Positions 8,444-17,439 of a stretch of DNA of 64,000 bases are shown here, in pieces; positions within the stretch are counted from its first letter, which is position 1, and each line of letters begins with the position of its first letter. The DNA comes from JAIQFL01 sp035295745 (GTDB lineage Bacteria; Acidobacteriota; Terriglobia; Bryobacterales; Bryobacteraceae), in the NCBI GenBank assembly GCA_035295745.1, contig DATGIL010000069.1, positions 62,001-126,000 of the forward strand. The letters are read 5' to 3'. The position numbers and the translations under genes are program-made. Below the pieces are notes generated by a model. That model was not told the DNA's origin and made no database searches. It saw only the letters and a list, made by a program, of their open reading frames with translations.

Positions 8444-9722
8444 GGATGACTCCCGATTCAAGCTGTACCAGCGGCTCTGGCCGCTGCTCTTGAATGTCGC
8501 TGAACTGGTCGAAGGCCCCCAGGTACGCCTGGTGCGCGCGTTCCCATGCATACTCATCGGGCGCACCGAAGCGCCGGGTGTAATCGGGAGAGCCGGGATA
8601 GGGGAAGAGCGGCACGGGCTTATTGGCCCACACACCATTCGCCTGCAGGTGAGCGCGCCAGGCCTCGACCTCGGCCGGATCGTCATCCTTCGAATCGAGC
8701 AGATTGGCCTGCACGAACGGCACACGGCGCTTGGCGTAAATCAGGCGCTCGCTGATTTCCGGGGTTGAGATTTTGCACTTCTTATCGAGTAGTGCGCGCC
8801 CTTCGACCGTGATGCTCTCGACGCCCGCCTCGATGGAGACGCATCCGGCATCAGCGAGCAGATCGATCATTTCGTTGCTCCAGAGATCGATGCGGGTTTG
8901 AATGCCGATTGGGATGTGACGCTCGGCGATGGTTTCGAGCACATCGCGATAGGGCAGGAAGATCTCGTCGATGAAGTACACGTATGTCGCGCCAGCGGCG
9001 ATCAGTCCGTCGAGTTCCTGCCCGGTCGTTTCGGCGGGCCGACGGCGAAAGCTATTACGGAAGTTGTCCTTCGCGCAAAATGTGCAGTGGTATGGGCACC
9101 CCCGCGACGTCTCCATTTCGGCGCCTGGCCCCATCGGGGGCGAGTCGAAGCGGTGGTGATGGTGATGGTGTTTCGCTAATGTCTCGCCTGGCCAGTGCAT
9201 CGCCGGCAAGGCAGCCATATCGGCCGAGTGCGTCCCGCCATTCACGCGCACCTGACCGTCACGCCGATATGCGATCGAAGGTACGCCATCCCAATCCCCA
9301 ATCAGCAGAGGCAGGACTTCCTCGCATTCGCCGAGCACCGCGATATCGACGTCCAGCTTGCGCAGCGTGGTCTGCGGCGTGGTGGAGGCGTGCGGGCCGA
9401 CCGCAACCAGTTTGCCCGCCACATCGCGAACTGCATCCAGCGTGGTACGCGGCACGCGCAGTTCCGGGGGCGCGCACCGCCAGAAGAGGTAGCTGGGTGC
9501 GCTGGTCACGACCGTAAAGTCCGGCCGAAAGGCCGCCACGCGCGTGCGCACATCGTCGTCTGAAAGAGCATCAAGCTGTGCATCCACGATCTGAACATCG
9601 TGCCCCGCTCGCTCCAATAGCGCTTTCGAGTATCCATATTCGAGCGGCAGGTGTGGCTCGCGGCAGCCGAAATAGATGCTGCCTTCGAAGCTCCAGGGCG
9701 GATTAATGAGCGAGAAGCGCAT
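8433..9722 (-). CDS. B12-binding domain radical SAM enzyme of the glycan cluster
   Basis: A 429-residue enzyme with an N-terminal cobalamin-binding-type Rossmann domain (residues 1-140; INPPW start, EYGYSKALLERAGHDV, VAVGPHAS) and a radical SAM domain with the 4Fe-4S motif C-x3-C-x2-C at Cys209, Cys213 and Cys216 (GCPYHCTFC). Members of this class carry out radical methylations, rearrangements or ring contractions. The combination with GTs and a methyltransferase matches my recollection of a TIGRFAM called the rhizo-twelve system radical SAM protein (unverified). A run of six consecutive histidines occurs at residues 185-190, just before the radical SAM core. The start at ATG 9722 overlaps the epimerase stop by 20 nt; a start 15 codons upstream is possible. 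Confidence 0.85.
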   Translation of the reverse strand: MRFSLINPPWSFEGSIYFGCREPHLPLEYGYSKALLERAGHDVQIVDAQLDALSDDDVRTRVAAFRPDFTVVTSAPSYLFWRCAPPELRVPRTTLDAVRDVAGKLVAVGPHASTTPQTTLRKLDVDIAVLGECEEVLPLLIGDWDGVPSIAYRRDGQVRVNGGTHSADMAALPAMHWPGETLAKHHHHHHRFDSPPMGPGAEMETSRGCPYHCTFCAKDNFRNSFRRRPAETTGQELDGLIAAGATYVYFIDEIFLPYRDVLETIAERHIPIGIQTRIDLWSNEMIDLLADAGCVSIEAGVESITVEGRALLDKKCKISTPEISERLIYAKRRVPFVQANLLDSKDDDPAEVEAWRAHLQANGVWANKPVPLFPYPGSPDYTRRFGAPDEYAWERAHQAYLGAFDQFSDIQEQRPEPLVQLESGVIHAR

Positions 9723-11744
9723 GGAATCCTCCGCTGGAGACGAGTGTGTGCGGTGCAGGTAAACCACGCGATTCGGCCAGCCACCCCAGGAGGTGCTCGA
9801 TTCCCGCGCGCGCGGTAACTTTCGGAGCCCAGCCGGTGGCCGCCTTGAATTTGCGCGTGTCGGAGACGTAATAGCGCTGGTCCCCGGTGCGCCAATCTTT
9901 CAGATGAATCCTGGGCTTTTCCCCGCGCAGGTCCGTCAGCAGGTTGATCAACTCCACCAGGCTTATGGTGTTTCCCAGGCCGCCGCCGATATTGAACGCC
10001 TCGCCGGAAAGCGTATGGATGTTGGCCTGCGCCAGGAGAAACGCGTCTACCAGGTCGTCGGCAAAGAGAATATCGCGAACTTGCAAGCCATCCCCATAAA
10101 CAATGATGCGTTTGTCCTCCAATGCCTGGATGAGGAAATGGGCCACCCAGCCCTGGTCCTCGTTGCCCATCTGGTGGAGGCCGTATATGCAACTCATGCG
10201 GAAGACGACGGCGGCAAGCCATAGGTGCGCGCATAATCACAGACGTACTGATCGGCTGCGCCCTTCGAGCAGCCATAAGGGCTGTGAAAGTCGAGCCGCC
10301 GCTCCTCATTGATGCCGGTGCGTAGCGCGGCATCCAGCGGTTGATAACGTGTGCTGCTCTTTTCCAGTGCCAGATCCGCAAGGCCGCCGTAGACTTTATT
10401 CGTCGAGGTGAAAAGCAAGGGCGGCGGATTATCGCGCCTGCGGATTTCTTCCAGCAGATTCACCGTGCCGGCTACGTTGACCTCGAAATCGCTCAGCGGA
10501 TCGACCAGGCTGGTGGTCACGGCTACCTGGGCCGCGAAGTGGAACACCTGCTCGGCCGACCGAACGGCGCTGCGCAGAGTCTCGCGATTGCGGATATCGG
10601 CGATTTCCACCTGCAGGCGATCGCCATGCTGCTCGCGCAGCCACTCAATATTGCGTTCGCTTCCGGCACGCGAGAGGTTGTCGTAAATCAGCACCGGCCG
10701 TCCAGCGGAGAGCAGACGATTGGCCAGGTTCGAGCCGATAAATCCTGCGCCGCCGGTGATCAGGACGTGACCGCGGCGGCGCTCGCCGGAATGACTCTGG
10801 CCGCCGTTTCGCGCAGCCGCCCGGACTGCATCCAGCCCGCCCTCAGCCCACAAGCGGAACAGCATCTTTGGACTGCCATCGGCCCGCTTCAACCCGTAGT
10901 GATACTGTCGTTCGTCGGAATGGAAGGAATCGCCGCTCGCGAGCGAAGGATCACGATCGCGAGCGGATTGCCAATACACCCGGTCGACGGGCGCTTCCAG
11001 AGCATCGACGAACGCCTGCACTTGCGCGCGTTCTTCGCCGCGCCAACTCGAAAATCCAGTCTGCGTGGTCCATAACTGCGTGCGCGAATCCAAATGCGCC
11101 CGCACCCCGGCGATCTCCTGCTGCCATCCGCGCCACGGGAACTCGGGGGACCCAGGGAAGCCGTGCAGACCGACCGCATCGATGTATTCCAGGACACCGC
11201 GCTCACGCATCAAATCGAGCCAACCGACGTCCACAGGCCACGTCCCCGGCAGCACAGTCTTCCTGCCTCGCTGGCGCGCCCAATAGGCCGCGCCGCCTAC
11301 CATCTCGCTGAAGATCCGCCATTCCGGATCGATGCGCGTATCCCATTCGGTGGGGCTGTTGGGCTGGTTCCAAAACTCCACCCATTCGAAGTGCGCACCG
11401 AATCGCGTGATCATCACGTCTATGAAGTCGGCATAAGCCTTGGGCGTCTGCGGTGGAGAGGAGAACTTTGGCACAAGGCCAAGCGGAGCCGGCGTATAGA
11501 GAAAACAAGGGAGGACGTTGACGTCCCGCGCCAGCCGCGGCAGCAGCCAGGCATACCAGCCATCGCCTTCGGAGGAATACCAATCGGCCCAATAGATCGC
11601 AGTGCGGAGTTCGTGCACGCCGAGCGCGCGGAGATCTTCCAGCACCGATTCGACCCGCGCATATTCGCCGGGCCGGAACCATTCCACAATGCCGAGCACG
11701 GGGGGCCGCCGTTTGGCCGCGCCATTCCTCGAGCCCTGCTTCAT
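9703..11744 (-). CDS. GH-A-like (catalytic Glu to Gln) domain fused to CDP-paratose-type epimerase, frameshifted
   Basis: Starts at ATG 11744, overlapping the upstream stop as ATGA. Residues about 15-320 are a GH-A TIM barrel with the usual landmarks, but the acid/base motif reads WNQPN and the nucleophile position reads TTQTG, both glutamates being CAG glutamine codons. After a short linker, LITGGAGFIGSNLANRLL (DNA near 10760) begins an extended SDR/epimerase with SPYGCSKGAADQY as Tyr-x3-Lys. At about 10212 the frame breaks; the protein continues in another frame with RMSCIYG, GNEDQGWVAHF and YGDGLQVRDILFADD, hallmarks of CDP-paratose 2-epimerase. One missing base explains the shift. The full product would be about 680 residues. 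The epimerase likely makes an NDP-sugar; the GH part is probably a non-hydrolytic binder. Confidence 0.8.
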
Positions 11745-12862
11745 ACCATGAGTCCCCGCGCCGCGAGTTCCGCCCGAGCCTCCATTCCGCGATCGACCGC
11801 GGTCTGACTCTCCAGCCATTGCGCCAAGTCCTCCAATCCTTGTTCGAGCGATACTTCCGGCTGCCATCCAAGTACACGCTTTGCCAGGGATTTATCGGCA
11901 AAGCAGTGGCGGATGTCGCCGGAGCGGTACTTGCCGGTGATTTCGGGGACAATGCCGCGCGCGCCAATGGCGCGAACGGTGCGCTCGGCGACTTCCTTCA
12001 CCGTCATCGGCACGCCGCTCGAAATGTTGAACGCTTGCCCGTCGGCCGCAGGCGTCTCGATTGCGAGCCGGCACGCGCGCGCCACGTCATATACGCTGAC
12101 GAAATCGCGCTTTTGCAGGCCGTCTTCGAAGATGAGGGGCGGGTTGCCGTTCAATACGCGCGATGCGAAGTTGCTCAGCACGCCGGTATATGGATTCGAC
12201 AGCGCCTGGTTCGGTCCATAGGTATTGAAGAAGCGCAGTGCGACCGCGGGTATGCCATAGGCTTTGGCAACCATCAGGCAGAGACGTTCCTGGTCGAATT
12301 TGGAGAGCGCGTAGACCGAGGCGAGGGCAGGAGTCTTGCTCTCTGGTGTCGGCACTGGGATGAGTGGCCGGCCGAGCGCGTCTTTGACCTCCCAGTCGCC
12401 AATTTTCAGCTGCTGCAACGTTCGGTCACTGGGAGCGCTGATCTTGCCGTCTACGTCGCAGTAGAGTCCCTCGCCATAGATACTCATACTGGAAGCTACA
12501 ATCAGCTTTTCTACCCGGTGCGTACTCAAGGCCTCTAATAGAACGGCTGTGCCAACATTATTAACATCGGTGTATTCGGCGATGCGGTACATGCTTTGAC
12601 CGACGCCCACCAGCGCGACCAGATGTATGACTGCATCCACATTGTGCAGGGCGCGAGTGAGTAAGTCCGCATTTCGAATGTCGCCAACCAGGAGTTCGAC
12701 GCCAATCGGAAGATAGTCCGGCGTTCGCTGTTCGGGACCGTGTACCTGCGGAACCAGTGCATCCAGTGCGCGAACGGAATATCCGTGCGACAGTAACTCG
12801 CTGGCAACGTGGGACCCGATAAAACCTGCTCCTCCTGTGATTAGTACTTTCAGCTTTGACAT
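11741..12862 (-). CDS. NAD-dependent sugar-nucleotide epimerase/dehydratase
   Basis: A 373-residue extended SDR, the first gene of the minus-strand train. GGAGFIGS at residues 10-17 is the NAD-binding Gly motif; ASSMSIYG provides the catalytic Ser and SVYALSK the Tyr184 and Lys188 pair. RFFNTYGPNQ and KRDFVSVYDVARA are substrate-domain motifs of UDP-glucose 4-epimerase and dTDP-rhamnose 4-epimerase relatives. It would interconvert an NDP-hexose or NDP-deoxyhexose for the downstream transferases; which one is not decidable here. An insert between the Ser and Tyr motifs (about residues 130-175) contains IGDWEVKDALGRPL, as in some dTDP-L-rhamnose 4-epimerases. Followed by the pseudo-glycosidase/epimerase gene with an ATGA overlap. 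Confidence 0.87.
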   Translation of the reverse strand: MSKLKVLITGGAGFIGSHVASELLSHGYSVRALDALVPQVHGPEQRTPDYLPIGVELLVGDIRNADLLTRALHNVDAVIHLVALVGVGQSMYRIAEYTDVNNVGTAVLLEALSTHRVEKLIVASSMSIYGEGLYCDVDGKISAPSDRTLQQLKIGDWEVKDALGRPLIPVPTPESKTPALASVYALSKFDQERLCLMVAKAYGIPAVALRFFNTYGPNQALSNPYTGVLSNFASRVLNGNPPLIFEDGLQKRDFVSVYDVARACRLAIETPAADGQAFNISSGVPMTVKEVAERTVRAIGARGIVPEITGKYRSGDIRHCFADKSLAKRVLGWQPEVSLEQGLEDLAQWLESQTAVDRGMEARAELAARGLMV

Positions 12863-13415
12863 GGAGTCACCCGAAACCTAGCTACAAACTACCAATTACC
12901 TTCGGCAATTGACAATTGCGGGAAGAAGGGGAAGGTTAGCCTGGATACAGTAATAAATCGATAGCAACCCCGCGGGCATAGGAAGCCGCCGTCGCGTTCA
13001 TCAGACGAACGTGTGTGTCCGTCCCTGATTGCCTCAAAGGCGGAGTTGGTTTTCTCTCAATCAGCGTACTGGTTTTGTTGCGGTGTGCACCGTTCACGCA
13101 GAAGCTACACCTGACAGAGCGATCGAGCAGCAGGAGAATCGAACGTGGAGGCCTCGCGGGTTGCTTTTCGGTTGTTCCAGTAAACCTGGATACAACCGGC
13201 AGTGCGGAGCCGGTTGCGGCGATGCCGCCTGCGGCTCGCAACCCGGTGGGACGTGAATTCATCGTGATTGCAGCAGAGGGAAGGCACGCCAGTGGCCGGA
13301 AGCCCGCCGGCAGGCTGTACGAAAAGCTTGTGGATGCGGCGGTCCGAAGGTGGCGGAAGACAGACCGATTGCAGCGGGTTTGTCAGCAACCCCCAAATCA
13401 CAAGTGGAGAGAATA
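12863..13415. other. Divergent intergenic region, no gene recognised
   Basis: About 550 bp between the start of the glycan gene train (minus) and the decayed SDR (plus). The open frames here have no recognisable domain. CAATTGACAATTG near 12914-12926 is a short AT-rich repeat close to the start of the minus-strand train and could be part of its promoter, but no convincing -35/-10 pair was found. Confidence 0.4.
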
Positions 13416-13980
13416 TGCCTCGACAGACGAACCTTGAGACCGACCCGAAAGAGCTGCACCAGAAGCCGCCTTTCGATGAGCCTCGACAAAATCCGCCGGG
13501 ACGGGACTCGGCGATGCGCAATGCGCCCGAATCATGGCGAAGAATCGTACCGCGGCTCGGACCGGCTGAAGGGAAGAACCGCGCTGGTCACCGGCGGGGA
13601 TAGTGGCATCGGGCGCGCGGTGGCCATCGCATTCGCGCTGCGAAGGCGCGGACGTTGCGCTGTCATATCTGCCGGAGGAGGAACCCGACGCGAAAGAGAG
13701 CGCACGCTGGATCGAAAAGGCCGGTCGCAGGCCATTCGCGTTCCCCGGCGACATTCGCGACGAAAATTACTGCCGCGAACTGGTAGAGGGCACGATTTCA
13801 CAATTTGGCAAGCTGGACATCCTGGTGAACAACGCCGCGTATCAGGCGAGCCACGAAAATATCGAAGAGTGGTCTTCGGAGGAGTGGGACCGGACGTTCC
13901 GCACCAACATCTATGCAATGTTTTACCTCTCCAAAGCGGCCTTGCCGCGGATGAAACCCGGCAGCACGATTGTGGATGGA
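13416..13980 (+). pseudogene. Decayed YghA-like short-chain dehydrogenase
   Basis: Reading across three frames reconstructs the N-terminal two thirds of an SDR of the YghA/glucose-dehydrogenase-like group. It starts MPRQTNLETDPKELHQKPPF (frame 1), continues from about 13525 in a second frame with ESYRGSDRLKGRTALVTGG and DSGIGRAVAIAFA (Rossmann Gly motif), and from about 13640 in a third frame with EGADVALSYLPEEEPDAKES, DILVNNAAYQASHEN and LSKAALPRMKPGSTIVD. Each switch is explained by one inserted base. After about 13975 the catalytic Tyr-x3-Lys region and the rest of the gene are missing, apparently by deletion. A Shine-Dalgarno-like GTGGAGAG precedes the ATG at 13416. Confidence 0.8.
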
Positions 13981-14113
13981 CGGCAAAGATCACGTGGTGG
14001 CGGGTTCGTTCAAGAACAAAATTCAAGCGGCCGCTGGACACGTCTTGCCGGACCCGGTTATCGCGGGCATCCATCGCAAGCAGTCGGAGCCCGGTTCCGC
14101 GCACAAGAAGTAA
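13976..14113 (+). pseudogene. C-terminal remnant of an unidentified protein
   Basis: A 45-codon frame following the deletion junction of the decayed SDR. It reads DGKDHVVAGSFKNKIQAA and ends with a Gly-Ser-Ala-Lys tail and TAA. The clean sequence character suggests a real protein end, but the body of its gene is absent; either it is the tail of a second gene joined to the SDR by an internal deletion or a very small protein. I do not recognise the family. Confidence 0.35.
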
Positions 14114-14193
14114 TGGGTGTTGAGAAGCGCGCAATGGCTGACCGCCTGCGGGGAAGGGGCATTCATTCAACCAATTTCGAGAAGGAGAGCGTC

Positions 14194-15153
14194 ATGGCGA
14201 CCGACACAATGACTTTGCACAGGGGGGCGTCCCGAACTACGCGCAGCTTAGGCCGTAGGGAAAGCGAGGCCCCAACGAGGCCCGATTCATCGGGACTTAC
14301 GCGCTTTCTGGGGTGGTTCAGCATCGGCCTGGGAGTCAGCGAAATCCTCGCGCCCGGCGTCATTGCGCGCATCGCGGGTACCGGGAAGCGCAAGAATGTG
14401 ATCCGTTCGTATGGTGTTCGCGAGGTAGCCGCGGGCGTGGGGATCCTGACGAATCCGCGGCCCACCAAGTGGCTCTGGGCGCGGGTTGCAGGCGATGTGG
14501 TGGACTTGACATCGATCGTCCGCGGTTCGCGCGAGAATCGGCGTGGCGCTACCGCGGGCGCGTTGGCTGCGGTAGCGGGAGTGACGGCGCTCGACATCAT
14601 CTGCGCGCAAAGATGTGCCACCAATGAAAAAGCTGCATGGGATGGAGAGCGTGCAGAGACCAATTTACTCATCAACCAGACGCCCGAGGAATGTTACCAA
14701 TTCTGGCGCAACGTGGAGAACTTCCCTCGATTCGTCCCTGAGCTCCGGGCGGTGCGTAAAACCGGTGAAAAGACATCGCACTGGGCATCAAGCCTGCCGC
14801 ACGGGGCAGGTGAGGCGGAGTGGGATGCCGAGATCGTGGAGGACGTGCCCAACCAGCGGATCTCCTGGCGGTCGTTGCCGGACCAAGGGATCACCATCGA
14901 TGGCACGGTGGAATTCGAGCCCGCCCCTGGTGGGCGCGGCACCATCGTCCGGGTGCAGCTTTCATACGATCACGCCGGACGCGCGGTCGCCTCTCCTATT
15001 GCCAAACTCCTCCGAAAACACCCTGGCCAGATCACCAATAAGGCCCTGCGCCGCATGAAGCAATTGATGGAAGTGGGCGAGATCCTCACCACCGAGGGAC
15101 AGCCGACGGGCCGCCGTGGCAGCACCACGTGGCTCGATCAGATCGCACGCTGA
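14194..15153 (+). CDS. SRPBCC-family protein with N-terminal membrane domain
   Basis: A 319-residue protein with two parts. Residues about 35-150 are hydrophobic and Gly/Ala rich (FLGWFSIGLGVSEILAPG, REVAAGVGILTNPRP, AGALAAVAGVTALDI), predicting three or four membrane segments. Residues about 165-300 form a START-like SRPBCC/polyketide-cyclase domain (LINQTPEECYQFWRNVENFP, ISWRSLPDQGITIDGTVEFE), which binds hydrophobic ligands. The ATG at 14194 follows the ribosome-binding site GAAGGAGAG, so the longer in-frame reading from the decayed SDR is rejected. It sits 13 nt before a zinc alcohol dehydrogenase; such pairs recur in stress-linked clusters of soil bacteria (general knowledge). The ligand is unknown. 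Confidence 0.8.
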   Translation: MATDTMTLHRGASRTTRSLGRRESEAPTRPDSSGLTRFLGWFSIGLGVSEILAPGVIARIAGTGKRKNVIRSYGVREVAAGVGILTNPRPTKWLWARVAGDVVDLTSIVRGSRENRRGATAGALAAVAGVTALDIICAQRCATNEKAAWDGERAETNLLINQTPEECYQFWRNVENFPRFVPELRAVRKTGEKTSHWASSLPHGAGEAEWDAEIVEDVPNQRISWRSLPDQGITIDGTVEFEPAPGGRGTIVRVQLSYDHAGRAVASPIAKLLRKHPGQITNKALRRMKQLMEVGEILTTEGQPTGRRGSTTWLDQIAR

Positions 15154-15166
15154 AGGAGGAGAGACG

Positions 15167-16378
15167 ATGAGAGCGAATTGCTGGTACGGCAAGAGACAAG
15201 TGCAGGTGGAGACTGTTCCCGACCCCAAGATTCTCAACTCGCACGACGTGATCGTGCGCGTGACATCGACGGCGATCTGCGGATCGGAACTTCACTTATA
15301 TAACGGCTACGTGCCGAGCATGGAACAAGGCGACATCATGGGCCACGAGTTCATGGGCGAAGTCGTTGAGACTGGCAAGAACGTGCGCAAGCTCAAGGTG
15401 GGCGATCGCGTGGTGGTGCCCTTCGCGATTTCGTGCGGCAAGTGCTTCTTCTGCAAGCAGCAACTTTGGTCGCTTTGCGAGAACAGCAACCCGAATGCCT
15501 GGATGGCCGAAAAACTTTGGGGGCACTCCCCGGCGGGGCTCTTCGGCTATTCGCATTTGCTCGGCGGATTCGCGGGAGGGCAGGCGGAATATGTGCGCGT
15601 GCCGTTCGCCGACATCGGCCCGATCAAAATCGAGAACGGACTCTCCGACGAGCAGGTGCTGTTTCTCTCGGACATCCTTCCAACCGGCTACATGGCCGCG
15701 GAGGCGTGCAACATCCAACCTGGCGACACCATCGCGGTGTGGGGATGCGGCCCAGTCGGCCAGTTCGCTATTGCGAGCGTGTTCCTGCTGGGCGCCGAGC
15801 GCGTGATTGCCATCGATCGGTTCTCCGAGCGCCTGCGCATGGCCCGCGAGAAAGCGGGTGCACAGACCATCAACTACGAGAACGCCGATGTTCTGGAGGC
15901 ATTGCAGGAAATCACCGGCGGACGCGGGCCCGATGCCTGTATTGATGCGGCGGGTATGGAAGCTCACGCACCGGGCTGGATGGGCGCATACGACAAGGTG
16001 AAGCAGTCGATGATGCTCGAAACGGATCGGCCCATCGCTCTTCGCCAAGCCATCGTGGCCTGCCGGAACGGTGGCATTGTTTCGATTCCCGGCGTGTATG
16101 GCGGCTTCGTGGACAAGATGCCGTTCGGCTCGCTGATGAATCGGTCCATTACGATTCGGACGGGACAGACGCACGTGCACCGATACCTGCGGCCGTTACT
16201 CGAGCGCATCGAAAAGCGAGAAATCGATCCGAGTTTCGTTGTGACGCATCGTTTGAGCCTGGAGGAGGCCGCCGACGGCTTCCGGATGTTTAACGACAAA
16301 CAGGACGAATGCATCAAAGTGGTGCTGAAGCCGGAATGGAACGGCGCCACAAAACCGCGCGAACTGGCTGTCCATTGA
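15167..16378 (+). CDS. Zinc-dependent alcohol dehydrogenase (formaldehyde dehydrogenase-like)
   Basis: A 403-residue medium-chain dehydrogenase. The catalytic zinc ligands are seen in AICGSELH and GHEF; the structural zinc site is C-x2-C-x2-C-x7-C in CGKCFFCKQQLWSLC; the NAD(P)-binding motif is WGCGPVGQFA near residue 190. The long insertion after the structural site and the overall length resemble glutathione-independent formaldehyde dehydrogenases and threonine dehydrogenase-like proteins. The ATG at 15167 follows AAGGAGGAGAG with ideal spacing. It is co-directional with the SRPBCC gene and the downstream SDR and likely forms an operon with them. The substrate is probably an aldehyde or alcohol; specificity is inferred only from family resemblance. 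Confidence 0.87.
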   Translation: MRANCWYGKRQVQVETVPDPKILNSHDVIVRVTSTAICGSELHLYNGYVPSMEQGDIMGHEFMGEVVETGKNVRKLKVGDRVVVPFAISCGKCFFCKQQLWSLCENSNPNAWMAEKLWGHSPAGLFGYSHLLGGFAGGQAEYVRVPFADIGPIKIENGLSDEQVLFLSDILPTGYMAAEACNIQPGDTIAVWGCGPVGQFAIASVFLLGAERVIAIDRFSERLRMAREKAGAQTINYENADVLEALQEITGGRGPDACIDAAGMEAHAPGWMGAYDKVKQSMMLETDRPIALRQAIVACRNGGIVSIPGVYGGFVDKMPFGSLMNRSITIRTGQTHVHRYLRPLLERIEKREIDPSFVVTHRLSLEEAADGFRMFNDKQDECIKVVLKPEWNGATKPRELAVH

Positions 16379-16400
16379 GTAAGAGGAAACTGGTAACCAC

Positions 16401-17439
16401 GTGCGACTCTCGATCAGCCGGCCTTATCTCTTGGGTGCGGTGGCCGTCGGATGCGGAGTGGCGGCAGCACTTCGCCGCAGTAGCCCGTCCTTCGATTGGA
16501 AGGGGAAGGTGGTGTTGATCACCGGCGGATCCCGTGGCTTAGGGGTGGGACTCGCCCGTGCGCTGGCGAAGAAAGGCGCCCGCCTGGCGATCTGCGGACG
16601 CGACGGTCAGGAACTCCGCGCGGCGGAGACGGAAATCCGCAGGTTCAGCAATGACGTCATCAGTATTCCTTGCGATGTTGCCGATTCCTCGCAGGTGGAG
16701 AACCTGGTGAATGCGGCGCTCGACCGCTTCGGCCGGATCGACGTGCTCATCAATAATGCCGGCGTTATTGAGGTGGGACCTTTCCACACAATGACCGTCG
16801 CCGATTTCGAAAACGCCATGAAGGTAATCTTCTGGGGAACGGTTTACACCACTCTCGCCGTGCTGCCGCACATGCTCCAGAGAGGCGAGGGGCGCATCGT
16901 CAATGTCACCTCAGTGGGCGGCAAAGTGAGTGTTCCCCACCTGCTTCCGTACAGCTGTGCGAAGTTCGCGGCGGTTGCCTTCTCCGAAGGGCTGCGATCC
17001 GAACTACGCGGGACTGGAGTGACCACCACGACGGTCGCGCCTGGCCTCATGCGCACCGGCTCGTTCCTCAATTCGCGGTTCAAGGGCGACAACGAGCACG
17101 AGGCGGCGTGGTTCAGCATTTCCGCGAGTCTGCCGGGCGTCTCGATGAGTGCGCAGCGCGCCGTAGACCAGATTCTTCAGGCGGCCGCTCGCGGGCAGGC
17201 CGAGAAAGTGCTGAGTGTTCCGGCACAATTGCTGGCGCTGTTCCACGGCATTTTCCCGGGCCTAACGGCAGAACATGCTGGGTATCGTAAACGGCATGCT
17301 GCCCAAGGGACAGGGCATCCGCAGCCGGATCATGGAGCCGCAGATTCGCAATACGAAATGGCTCAACGCGCTCACCATCCTGGGGCAGCGGGCAGCCGAG
17401 GTTTACCTCCAGCCGTCTGGCAAGCACCAACACGTATGA
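16401..17439 (+). CDS. Short-chain dehydrogenase with a frameshift near its 3' end
   Basis: Starts at GTG 16401. After a short hydrophobic N-terminus (PYLLGAVAVGCGVAAALRR), a classical SDR follows: ITGGSRGLGVGLARAL (cofactor Gly motif), NNAGVIEVGP, catalytic Ser in VTSVGG and YSCAK as Tyr-x3-Lys. The frame breaks at about 17271-17275 by one extra base; the true C-terminus continues in a second frame as MLGIVNGMLPKGQGIRS and ends VYLQPSGKHQHV at TGA 17437-17439. Because of the extra base, the first frame reads on into the downstream acetyltransferase and gives a false 669-residue fusion. The natural stop overlaps the next gene's ATG, as expected for an operon. Either a recent mutation or a sequencing error. 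Confidence 0.85.

Noticed and set aside
9153..9170. Six-His run as a trace of a cloning vector
   Set aside because: It is internal to a natural enzyme with mixed CAC/CAT codons and no vector sequence around it.
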